Shown here piece by piece: positions 11,604-21,962 of a stretch of DNA of 64,000 nt. Below the pieces are notes generated by a model that did not search any database, had not been told where the DNA came from, and saw only the letters and a program-made list of their open reading frames with translations. Positions within the stretch are counted from its first letter, which is position 1, and each line of letters opens with the position of its first letter. This stretch comes from Chondrosia reniformis (taxonomy: Eukaryota > Porifera > Demospongiae > Chondrillida > Chondrillidae), in assembly GCA_947172415.1 (NCBI GenBank), contig OX359190.1, positions 6,634,001 through 6,698,000 on the forward strand. The letters are read 5' to 3'. The position numbers were made by a program, and so were the translations under genes.

Positions 11604-12790
11604 ATGTATATTATATGTTATATAATGGGAATGAAAATTGGGAATGATAAAAGAAGGGAAAGAAGCCTTGGGGGGGTCTGGAGGGAACACTTTGCTGAGG
11701 TACTAAATGGTGAGATCAATCAAAGTAATAGTGACACGGTAGGGACACAGGGGACAGAAGGGGACAGGGAGGACAAATCAAGGGGCAGAGTGGTTGAACC
11801 AGGAGATATCCATGGAAGAAATTGTATGGGCTTTCAACAACTTGAAGAGAAAAGCAGCTACTGGGAAAGATGGTTTGTCTGCTGAGATGACAAATAGGAA
11901 TACTAGTTCTATGGAAGTTGTGGCATGGGCTGCTGAATACTTGTTGGAAGACGGGGATGGTTCCCACTATCTGGAGAGAATCCATTCTGGTCCCTGTCCC
12001 AAAGAAGAAAGGGAAATGTCCATGCGTGGCAGATAACTTTAGGGGAATCTCTTTGCATGCTCTCAGTGGTGCACAAGGCAATGTGCCTGATCATTCAGGA
12101 GAGGCTGAGGCTGCTATGTGAAGGTTACAACCTTATTGCAGAGGAGCAGGGGGGATTTAGGAAGGGGAGAGGATGCCGGGACCAAATCTTGTCTTTGTAC
12201 CTTCTAGGCCAGTTGAAGGTGGCAGAACAAAGTAGGGGCATGTTTGGAGCGTTCATTGATTTTAGCTAGGCCTATGACAGGATTGATCAACAGTAACTCT
12301 GGAGGGTCTTAGAGTTGAAGGGCATATCAGCCAGGACTGTATCTCTCCTTAAGGCAACCTATGAGGAGGTGACTTGTCAAGTTAGGGTGGGGGAGGAGTT
12401 GAGCAGTCCATTCAGGGTCGTGAGGGGTTTGAGGCAAGGATGTGTCCTATCACCAACCCTGTTCTCGTTATACATCAACAGTTTGACTGAGGAATTAAGG
12501 AGCAAGGGGGTGGGGGTGACCTGTGGGGAAAGGCCTGTACCAGCTCTGCTCTATGCTGATGACATGGTGATTCTGGCAGATGATGAGGCAGCTTTAAGTA
12601 AAGGCCTGGAAACTCTGGGAGGAGTGGTGTAGCCTATGGGCAGTGAAAGTAAATGTCTCAGCAAAATGTGGGATCATGCATTTCAGAAGGGGAAGAGTCC
12701 CAAGATCAGACACAGTCTTTAAAGTGGGGAGTGAGGAAATTGGTATGGTTGAACATTACAAGTACCTAGGCTGTATGCTGAACGAGACAC
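11604..12790 (+). mobile_element. Degenerate LINE, reverse transcriptase part
   Basis: Reverse-transcriptase blocks appear in order in two or three frames: NLKRKAATGKDGL, DNFRGISLHAL, EEQGGFRKGRGCRDQ, FIDFS followed by a stop where the AYD block begins, GLRQGCVLSPTLFSLYIN and the catalytic LLYADDMVILAD (12550-12585), then EHYKYLGCML. Stops and frame changes show it is dead. No endonuclease, 3' tail or target duplication was identified. It lies between the divergent BUB1 and SLC22 genes. Confidence 0.85.
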
Positions 12791-12942
12791 TATGCCACCA
12801 TACAGGAAGCCTTCGTCTATGTCCTACTTTCCTGCAGCCTTTACACTTATTTCACTGCAAGCCATTGTACATGCGTGGAATATACATGTTAGGGGGACTG
12901 CAGCTTCATCTGCCCCAGTTCCTATGCCAATGTTGCCAGATG

Positions 12943-13055
12943 TAGGGATATATTGTTACACCCCTGGTTGTATGATGCATGCACAGCTAATGCGTTACTG
13001 TGTAACATCATTTCTTGTTTCTGTACCATCCCTACATCTTTACTATTTTTAAAAA
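12943..13055. repeat. One arm of the palindromic MITE family at 5264-5475
   Basis: It contains TGTAGGGATATATTGTTACA, CTAATGCGTTACTGTGTAAC and TTTCTTGTTTCTGTACCATC, matching the 5264-5475 element. It ends about 100 bp upstream of the SLC22 start codon, so it may form part of that promoter or 5' leader. Confidence 0.5.
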
Positions 13056-13159
13056 AAAATATTTTGTTGGTCTCGAGCGGAAGAATGTGACGCAATAACC
13101 ATAGCCATTGTTAATGACCTAATTTTATTATCTGCCGGGGTCGAGGTGAGTTTTTTAAC

Positions 13160-16100
13160 ATGGATGCATTCATGACAGTAGATCAGGTTATCTCGAAGAC
13201 TGGAGAGTTCGGAAGAGCACAGAAGAAGATTTTCTTGATAATGGGTATGTTGTCAGCGCTTAGTGGAATAGTTACCTTAGGTAACGTGTTCGCGGAGTTT
13301 TCCACACCCTGGCAATGTATCGACAACGAGAACCATTATCGACCAGTAAAGAATAATGTATGTGAATCGTACTCCAAGGGAATGTGCTTCGCAAAATTTG
13401 ACAAATTTCATGAAACCATTGTGTCAGAGGTAGGTCTTAGTGATATGCGATATTTTATGATTATTGTCATCTTTAAGTTTATTGACCACGAGTGCTATAC
13501 TACGGAAATAACTGACTGGTTAGGAATAATAGTAAGTATGTACGGATATTCGCATGACCATAATTGTTTATGATTAAAGTGGGTTGAATTTTTTCTACTC
13601 AAAGGAAGCCATGTGGTATGTACACAATCATAGTGTAGTACCATGCAGTTCTGTCTATACGTATAATTAATGTGTAACAAGAATGTTAATGTACAAATAC
13701 AAATATCTAGTAATAAATAGTGCATAGGACAAGAACATGGTCATGGTCTCTTTAGTTACTTTTCAGTAGATGGTATGTGTGCATCAGCCCTAGCTATTTG
13801 GGCAAAGTTGGAATCCAAAAAGCCCGATGATATGTTGAATGGCTTGCCTGATGTCTATTCATATTCGAATACTTATAACTAGTCAATTCCCACTGACTAC
13901 ATAATCTTTTACTTTTGTGTTTGTTTAAACATCCATAATAATACCAGAAGTGGTAGTAATAATATAAGGATCATTATTAGGTATTCTCAATTCAATTTGT
14001 TCAACCAATTCCTCCAGTATTAAAATGAACCACTAATCATTTGGATGGTATATCTTTTGACACTTTGAGCAGCTGAAAGCACAGTTTGGGTTTATTTAGG
14101 TTAAATATTTTAACGCCAAGGATCCTCATCAGCCACTGATGGATTGGGTGTTAAGTAGTCTTTTGACAGACACCATATCCTGCCTTGAAGAGCAAATAAT
14201 AGGAAGCAGAAAAAAGTGCATATTGTTGTTTAAACAGATTGTAGACAGTAATTGAAAATACCTAGCTATGATACATAATAGCCAGCCACAAGTCCTCCTC
14301 TGCAAACATTACAATAATATTTGCATGTATGTAAGAGAAATGACGAGCTTTCCCATGCTTTTGCACCTAGCATTTGCATAATTAGAAGTATTTATAAAAT
14401 CCTTTCCCTGTAGAACACTAGAGTAGCTAGTCAAAACATTGGTAGTATTTTAGAAAGCATTCCAATAGCTTCTTGTATTAAGCTTTACTTAAGTCGTATT
14501 GCCTTTATATACCTAGTTTGCGTTTCATGTACGTAATAGTTTGGGCACATAACGGTTGATTATACCATCCAGATATTCTGGAAGTCATGTTATAGACAGA
14601 AAAGTAGCAGACCATGTCTTCCAATCCCAGAATAGCTATCGTCTATCCATAAGCTTACAGGTGGCAGGCCTAATGATACACGCATATAATCTGGAAGAGA
14701 TGGCTATATATTACTTACTACCTGTCTTTTTGCTTAATACGGGTTAATGGGTAAATGACTGATGATGGAGATTGTGTGAGTGTTAACTCTTATTGCAGTA
14801 TAAAGTATATCTTATATGATATGTATTAGTACTAGTTAGTTTCACAGCGTAAGAATGTAGAAGTCAGTCATAATTTTTCCTAAATGTTAGTATTACAATA
14901 GGTCAATTATGCAAGGCTGCAGTGCCTGCTACTCTGTTTGTATGTGTTTTCTAGTTTTGTGCTTCATGTGCTTTGAATAATATCAAACAGTTAATGGACT
15001 AACTCCACTGACTGGAATTTCTTTGGTGGAAGTTCCTTCAACAGCTACTCAGCTGGTTTATATTTAAGCAGATATTTAGTGAGTCAGAAGTGCTTACTTC
15101 ACCAATAAACATCATTAGTTTCACCAGAACATTTTGTGTATAGCTATATTATTTTTTCATTATTTCTAACTATGTATGTACGTACATGTAATTTGGTTAG
15201 CATTTTAATATTTGGTTTTACAGTATCCTATCACAGATGCAAATTTGTTAACTTTTCAAATTGTTTGCTTGGGTATAAGCTGATAGACATAGTTTGTCAC
15301 AGATTTCTACTGTGATGTTGGATAACATCTAGGCTGGCTCGCTAAACCATCCTGAATGACATCCAAAGGCATGGGAGGGGAGGGATGGTATAGTGCACTA
15401 TAGACGTTTTAGACCAATCAGATACATTTACCCAAAATCCCTTAGCGAAAGATTCATTGTAGCTGTAATGTCTTAATGCAAAGGTGGTATTTAGCCTATA
15501 GTTCAGCCATACACAGTCCCTTCCCTTCCACGCCTTTGGGCACTTATTTGGGAGGGTTTACCAAGCCAAACAATGTTTAACCATGTCCCTTTAACTGTGC
15601 TACCACATTTATGTACATATATGTAATGTTTGACATTTTTCTCCTTTCTAGTGGAGTCTCGTTTGTGATGATGCTTACCTATCCAAATTACCACAGAGTG
15701 CATATTTTCTTGGAACAACATTTGGTAACTTTGTTGCTGGACCACTTGGTGATGGATTAGGTCGTAAATTCTTGCTTGTGTCATCTACTGTGCTGCTGGG
15801 AGTTTTTTCATTGGTCAATACATTTTCATTACATATTATTATGTACATCATTTTAAAGCTTCTCCTTGGAGTTGTCATGCAAGGAAACATATTAGTAATT
15901 GCTCTTATATTATTTGAGTTGATTGGCCCAAAGCATCGCAATACAAGTATGTTGTTTAGTGGTGTGGCCTTTGCTATGGGAGGTGTTTCATTAGCAGCAA
16001 TTGCCTATTATTTAATGGACTGGAGGCATCTAAGCTTTGTTGGATCAGTGCTATATCTTGTATCCTTAGTGTTGTTAAGGTGAGATATTTTAATATACAC

Positions 16101-18009
16101 ATATATAATGTAACCAGGAAGTTTTGGGTAAATAGTTATGATGTTGTACATCTACTTGCTTGTTGTACTACATTTATCTGTATATCATATTATATGTAAA
16201 ATTCGGATGTTATTACCCTTTCTGAATTTACTCGTATGTATAACTACATTATTTTTTCTGATTTCTAGGTATGTTCCAGAATCTCCTAGTTGGCTGTTGG
16301 TAAGTGGCGAGAGAGAGAAAGCCAAGGATGTGTTGCAGTATATTGCTAGGGAAAATGGAGAATCTCTGCCCTCCTTTGAACTAGAAGAGCTTAAAAGTGG
16401 AAATGAAAGCAAACCAACCATATTTTCTGTATTTAGCTTTCCAAAAATTGCAAAGCAGACACTTTTACTGATACTATGTTGGTAAGTAGTTAGTATTGTA
16501 ACAGTAATCCTGTGTAGCCTGACCGCTATCTCTCCGCCGTGTTTACTTCATGATGTAATTCAATGAGTGACATTGGGTCGTGCAATTTGCTTAACCAGAT
16601 TTAGTGGGGTTTCTTTATATACGTAACTGTCACATAATGTTATAATATAATCTTTATTGTTCCAAGCTATGTACATCTTAGCATCAATTGATACACAATG
16701 GTTACATGGAATGTTAAATTTTTGCTTGTGCAAAGCCAGGTATATACATAGGTACAAATTGCTGGATCTTATCTCACAACATTACAACATCAAGTGAAAT
16801 GATTGGGAGAATTTGTTGCAATCATTAGCATAAAGAAAATTTGGCTAAATTTCTTCAAACCAAGGGTTAAGATGCTTCAACCCATAGGTTTTATCAGTTA
16901 GAAATGTTGATGATTGTTCAAAATTTTCTGTATCATTGAAAAAAGAATGTGGAGATGAGATAACAGTCGGGCAATGGGAAACTAGTTTAATATATCAAGT
17001 GATTACCAGAGGCTTTGTTAATGAATATCCTGTTAGGTTTACTTGTTGTCTGACATACTATGGTGTATCCTTTGCCCTTGGAGATAACATTGGTGGAAAC
17101 AGATACATCAACTTTGTAATGGCTCTACTTGTTGAAGTACCAGCAATTTTTCTAGCTGATTTTTTCTCTAAAAGGTTTGCCCTGCATGCCACCGAGCAAT
17201 CATCTTTGAAATTTCACGTAATGGCTACGCATTTCTCAATTTTTAGATATGGTTGTAAGTACTGCTTTAGTCGATCTTTGATAATTGCTGGAATATGCCT
17301 TTTAGGCTCTCTAGTGGCTTCAGAAACACTTGCCTCTGTAAGCCCACCACTCTCTTTATTCTCCAAAATTGGCTTAGCTGTACTTGGAAAATTCAGTATA
17401 TCAGCTGCTTTTATGATTGCTTATGTTTTTACATCTGAACTGTATCCAACTGAAGTTAGGTGAGGTAACTGTGTGAAAACATACAAGAAATTATATTTAC
17501 TGAAAAACTAAGTAGTGTGTCTAGTTGTTTTAAGTGTACACTCTTAGAAATGTATAATACTTTAGGCATACCTCAAGGTACCTCAGCCTTAAACTGAAGG
17601 GACATTTAATGGCCACATTGTATACATGCAATCAATGTATGTTGTTTTTCTAAGGATGGCTACAAATTCATTTTCACCGAGGCTTTAACAATTATAAATA
17701 TTATTATTGTACACGGAAACATATACCTTTGTTTGTAGGAACATTGGTTTAGGTGTTGTATCTGTGGCAGCAAGGCTGGGAGGTATTTTATCTCCCTTGA
17801 TTTTGGTAAGTTGCAATTTGTCAAAATTGGTAGCATACCTGTGATACTGTTTTTTTTCTCTTTTCAAGATGACTGATAATGTTTTATTGCCTATTTGTGG
17901 AATGGGTGTCTTAGCTATAATCAGTGGGTTATGTGCTGTAAGCCTTCCAAACACTAAAGGGAAGCCAACACCGCAAACCCTACTTGAATTGAAGAATAAC
18001 TCCTTTTAA
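13160..18009 (+). CDS. SLC22-family organic ion transporter, 489 aa
   Basis: Exons 13160-13429, 15652-16079, 16269-16481, 17037-17174, 17247-17459, 17739-17805 and 17869-18009 join in phase to 490 codons with stop TAA. The N-terminus (EFGRAQKKIFLIMG) and first membrane segment (about 23-45) follow the SLC22 pattern. WSLVCD (91-96), the major-facilitator motif GPLGDGLGRK (120-129), RYVPESPSWLL (233-243), SELYPTEVRN and GLGVVSVAARLG (about 424-435), and the LPNTKGKPTPQT tail are all family signatures. Twelve membrane helices are expected in the plasma membrane; substrates are small organic anions, cations or zwitterions, and which one cannot be told. The loop after helix 1 is short compared with vertebrate members. 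Intron 4 is only 72 nt with a weak donor (GTTTGC) and no stop in frame, so unspliced RNA would add 24 residues. Confidence 0.9.
13430..15651 (+). other. First SLC22 intron; no gene seen
   Basis: This 2.2-kb intron has no exon-like or RNA-gene-like signal. It carries a diverged copy of the hairpin family at 14036-14160. Open stretches inside it are short and show no similarity I recognise. Confidence 0.6.
14036..14160 (-). repeat. Diverged copy of the 3869-4063 hairpin family
   Basis: The words TGGTATATCTTTTGACACTT, TTGAGCAGCTGAAAGCACAG and TTTGGGTTTATTTAGG parallel the left arm at 3875-3950. On the minus strand the centre reads GGCTGATGAGGATCCTTGGC followed by GTTAAAAT, a decayed form of the hammerhead-like motif. 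Confidence 0.45.
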
Positions 18010-18481
18010 AAAGTTACAAATAATTATCTTAGAGCAATATTCTTTTGAAATTTTAATTTTCAGTATTATTTTATGATCATATTGATATTTTTCATTGATT
18101 TATTATTTTTGGAAAATGACTTGACAGTTAATGCAAAAGCTAATTGCCATTTTTATGTATATACGTCCAGTACATTCAAATAAGTGGTATACTCCAGTGT
18201 CAGAAAGTCCAACAAGAAGCTCAAACCAAAAACTACATCTTTAAACCCGAAAGAGATCAAAAGATGAATTCTTACAAAGAACCAGGTTAATGAAATTAGT
18301 ATAATGTAACTACTGTGGCAAAAATTACCTTCACAAATGCACACTTTACATTGGGAATTAGAGGACCCAGATTAACATATTATTCTGCTACCTGGTGAGA
18401 GCCTACATGAAGACTCTAAAATAGAGAACTACATACATGTAACTTGAAAACACTCGAGTGGCTAGGTGCTATACCTTAAAC

Positions 18482-18602
18482 TACTCTAGCCGAACCCTGA
18501 AAAAATCAAATCAAACATTTCGACCCCAATCCAGAGATGATGAGGACCTCCGGATTGGGGTCGAAACGTTTGATTTGATTTTTTCAGTGTTCAGCTAGAG
18601 TG
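18482..18602. repeat. Hairpin element with hammerhead-like centre
   Basis: The arms of about 50 bp (CTCTAGCCGAACCCTGAAAA, ATCAAATCAAAC, TTTCGACCCCAATCC) are inverted at 18552-18602. The centre reads GATGATGAGGACCTCC, then GGATTGGGGTCGAAACGTTT. It lies between the SLC22 and glycosyltransferase genes. Confidence 0.75.
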
Positions 18603-18649
18603 GTTTCAGGAAACTGTCTTTATAAGCTTTCCTAAACAGCAGCAGCAGG

Positions 18650-18692
18650 GAGAGTGGGTGAGTGGGTGGGTGAGTGAGTGAGTGAGTGGGTG
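18650..18692. repeat. GAGT/GGGT microsatellite
   Basis: About ten tetranucleotide units (GAGT with GGGT variants) lie roughly 270 bp upstream of the next start codon. Confidence 0.85.
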
Positions 18693-18955
18693 CAAAGTTA
18701 CATACATGTAGGACAAAAAACAGCTATGGTTTGTTCATCAGTGCATGGGGACTCTGGGTCTGTAAGCATAGTGCGTTTCTGATTGGCATAGCATTTTTAA
18801 ATATCAACTTCAGCGTGTTGGTTGGCTCAAAGGCTTCTAATTTTTGCCATTCTTTTATTTTCTCCAGGACTTTACCTTTAACCATGGATAATTTATTCAT
18901 AGTTAAGGCAATATGAATAAATTATCCATGCTTTAAACAGATCACTCCCACAAAA

Positions 18956-21148
18956 ATGGCGATAAGGAAGAAAACTCTATTACTTGTTCTCTTTGGATAC
19001 CTGATTGGAAATATTATACCGTTGTTGAAAGTTCAAACTTTAATTCAGACTACTGATGATTCTAGGGCTAGACAAACCGACTGTGATTGCTCAAGAACTA
19101 GGTGTACAGGAAAAGTGGACATCACAGAGTCTGGTATTGAAAAGGCTACAGACAGACAGGCAATATTTAACTCGAAAAAACGACCAAGGTTACTTTCTCA
19201 AGAGCTATCCTTTCGGCAGCCACTCTTTATAGGAGTTGTTACAGCACGTAATCTACTAAGCACCAGAGCTAATGCTATATACAAGACGTGGGGTAAACTT
19301 GCACCGAAGCTCTACTTCTTTTCCTCCCCTTCACTTGAAAAAAGTCATAATCTCCCGATTATAAGCCTTCCTGGGGTGGATGATACTTACCCACCTCAGA
19401 AAAAAGTATGCCATCATATACGCATCAGAAATGCTTTTGTTATATGGTATAATATTTTCTGTGATTGTGTATACTGTTTAGTAGTTATTTGTATTCAATG
19501 CACTTCGCTTGTATATAACCTGGATCAACTCGCTCTTGCGTGCCCCTTTACTCTGACTCTGTATTAACTTTAGCTGCTGCTATTTTTGCTGATGTACCAT
19601 ACAGCTCTATGTTGTTAATCAGTATATCGCAATTGTTTCTCAAGTTTTTCCTATATACTTACACCTGCTAATGAAATCAGCTTAGGATTCATTTCTCTGC
19701 AGGTATTTCGCATGCTGGAGTACATGTATACTCATCACTTGAATGATTATAATTGGTTTATGAGATGTGATGATGATGTTTACATCAGAATTGATAAATT
19801 AATGAAATTTATATCAGAGTTAGATCCAAGCATTCCTTTATACATTGGATCACCTGGGATTGGTAAACCTGAGGACAGGGAACGTTTGCAGCTCCTACCG
19901 CATGAGGTATACTGTATGGGTGGGCCTGGAGTTATTTTCAGTAGAGCACTACTTGAAAGAATTGGACCTTATATAGAAGAGTGTCTACAGGTAACTAATT
20001 AAAAAAATTGCCTATCTCTTTTAATGCTCTGTTATTTTACTATCATGTATGTATGTATGTACGTATGTATGCATGTATGAGGTATAGCTGACTTAATAGG
20101 GATTTCTTCTAACTGGGCCAAATTTGTCTTTAAGATGGTTCATCTTTAAGTCTTTTGAGCATCTAAAGTCTACATATGATTTCTTGAGAAGTTGGATATC
20201 AGTCACTGAAGAAGACCCCAAGGACTAAACATCCAACTTCTCAAGAACCAAACTCATCTTCACTCGCTCAAGCCTTTATCCAAGCATGCAAAGCCTCTTT
20301 CAACTCCTGCAATTATAGTGTGAAATAAATGGTATACCAATAATAGTGCCAATTATATTAATTGTTTTACAACTGGACTATTAGAAACTTGCCATTATTT
20401 GACAACATATGTAAATTTACCTTCTGAGATTGTTTTTATTGTGAGTGTTATAAATGTCTGCAGAACTATGTCACCTTCTTATCCTCTTTTCCTATACACT
20501 TTTCACTTTTGCATATGTACGTACATAGATATAATGTAGTGCATAGAAAGATCAAGATTTTTCCCTAAATATAATCCAGTTACTAGTTTAAAGAAGATTT
20601 GATCCTTTGTATGTATTTTTAATAATGAGTATTATCTAAACGTAAAGTACTAGTGTGCAACACAGGGTTTTACTATTTGTTTTTGCCTGGCCTTGTGTTA
20701 TGTATATGCATAATGTTTAATTTTATCTGTGCTATATGTATGTAGGAAGTTGTTGTGTCTTACAATGAAGATGTTGAAGTTGGAAGATGCATTAGTAGAA
20801 TTCTGGGAGTTCAGTGTACTTGGTCCTATCAAGTAAGAGAAATACCTCATTGGATGAATATTATCAAGCTTTTTCAATGGGTGTTTCCTTCTATAGGCTG
20901 CAAAAATCTTCTATACGGATTATAGTAAAGGAGAAGTATTTTTATCTCCAGAGGTGTACCATCATAAGGATATTCTCAATGCAATCTCCATTCATCCTTT
21001 TAAACAACCTAATCAGATGGAGAGTATTCATCAATTCTACTTGGAAGTAAAGAATACTGAATATTCAAGAGAAAGTATAGAATTACAAAATGAACTGAAG
21101 ACATGGCAATCCATTACTCGGAAAAATAGAATATTTGCTGAATCATAG
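18956..21148 (+). CDS. Chondroitin-synthase-like beta-1,3-glycosyltransferase, N-terminal half only, 358 aa
   Basis: Exons 18956-19405, 19703-19990, 20746-20832 and 20897-21148, all phase 0. Residues 7-24 (LLLVLFGYLIG) form a signal anchor, so a Golgi type II protein is expected. The catalytic region matches the N-terminal domain of CHSY/CHPF proteins: FIGVVTARNLLSTRA, PGVDDTYPPQKK (139-150), WFMRCDDDVYI with the DDD metal site at 173-175, CMGGPGVIFSR (from 221) and NEDVEVGRC (253-261). In chondroitin synthases this half adds glucuronic acid to the growing chain, and a second GalNAc-transferase half follows. Here a stop at 21146-21148 ends the protein and no second half is seen before the convergent neighbour, so it is a one-domain form. 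A GTAAAT follows the stop, so a 3' UTR intron is possible. Substrate is inferred only. Confidence 0.85.
20100..20300 (+). repeat. Copy of the 3869-4063 hairpin family
   Basis: GATTTCTTCTAACTGGGCC, TCTTTAAGATGGTTCATCTT and TTTTGAGCATCTAAA match 3840-3910. A 17-bp perfect inverted repeat, TTCTTGAGAAGTTGGAT (20181-20197) with its complement at 20231-20247, encloses CTGAAGAAGACCCC and GGACTAAAC. It lies in the intron between exons 2 and 3 of the glycosyltransferase gene. Confidence 0.6.
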
Positions 21149-21962
21149 CTAGGGTAAATTTTAATCATCTCTTTATATTATATACCTATATATGTCAGTA
21201 CATACGTATATAATACAATTATATATTTTTTATCATGTACGTTTTCTTTAGGATGTTTTAATATTTTTAGATGGCTGTATATTGTTCATTAATTTATACC
21301 ACAATAAGTTTATACGTACACGTACATATTTGTCTAATCACCGGTGCATTCATATATTCCCTTTGCTACGTATGTTGCTATATAGCATGTTTATGGATGT
21401 ACAGTATACGTATAAATGTACATATAGATAGAAAGCATTAATTACACCTTTGTCGGGGCAACACTGAGATGTTAAATTCTTTATAACTACAATAAGAGGC
21501 CCACTCCAGTGTATACAGTACATACATAACTATAATACGATATCCAGCCTCTTATATCACATAGCCAAATATACCGAAGGTGTTATTCAATAACAATGAA
21601 CTAAGGACAGCTATAAAAACTGCATGGGTAGGCCCGCCAAAAGTGTATAAAAGCTTGACAGCATATGTTGTATGTCTATTACACATATACGTATATGGTA
21701 TAGCTTTTGCTTCACATAAATAGCTATACACCATTAATATAGCCAGACTATTAAGCATTTATAAAAAATAAGTGGTCACTACCCACGGGCACATGGAGAT
21801 ATCTGGTCCAGTGGTTTTTATAGTAACATATATTCACTTTACAAATTCACACTGCACTAGGTTACGCATATATGCAGATGTCCAGTACAAAAGTCAAACA
21901 AAGTTACACAAATTAGGTTTTGGCTTGTAAAGAACTACAGACATTTTAAAATTTATGTAGTA
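21149..21962. other. Gap between convergent genes; nothing seen
   Basis: AT-rich sequence between the 3' end of the glycosyltransferase gene and the 3' end of the amphiphysin gene. It should hold both 3' UTRs. No repeat or ORF of interest. Confidence 0.55.
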
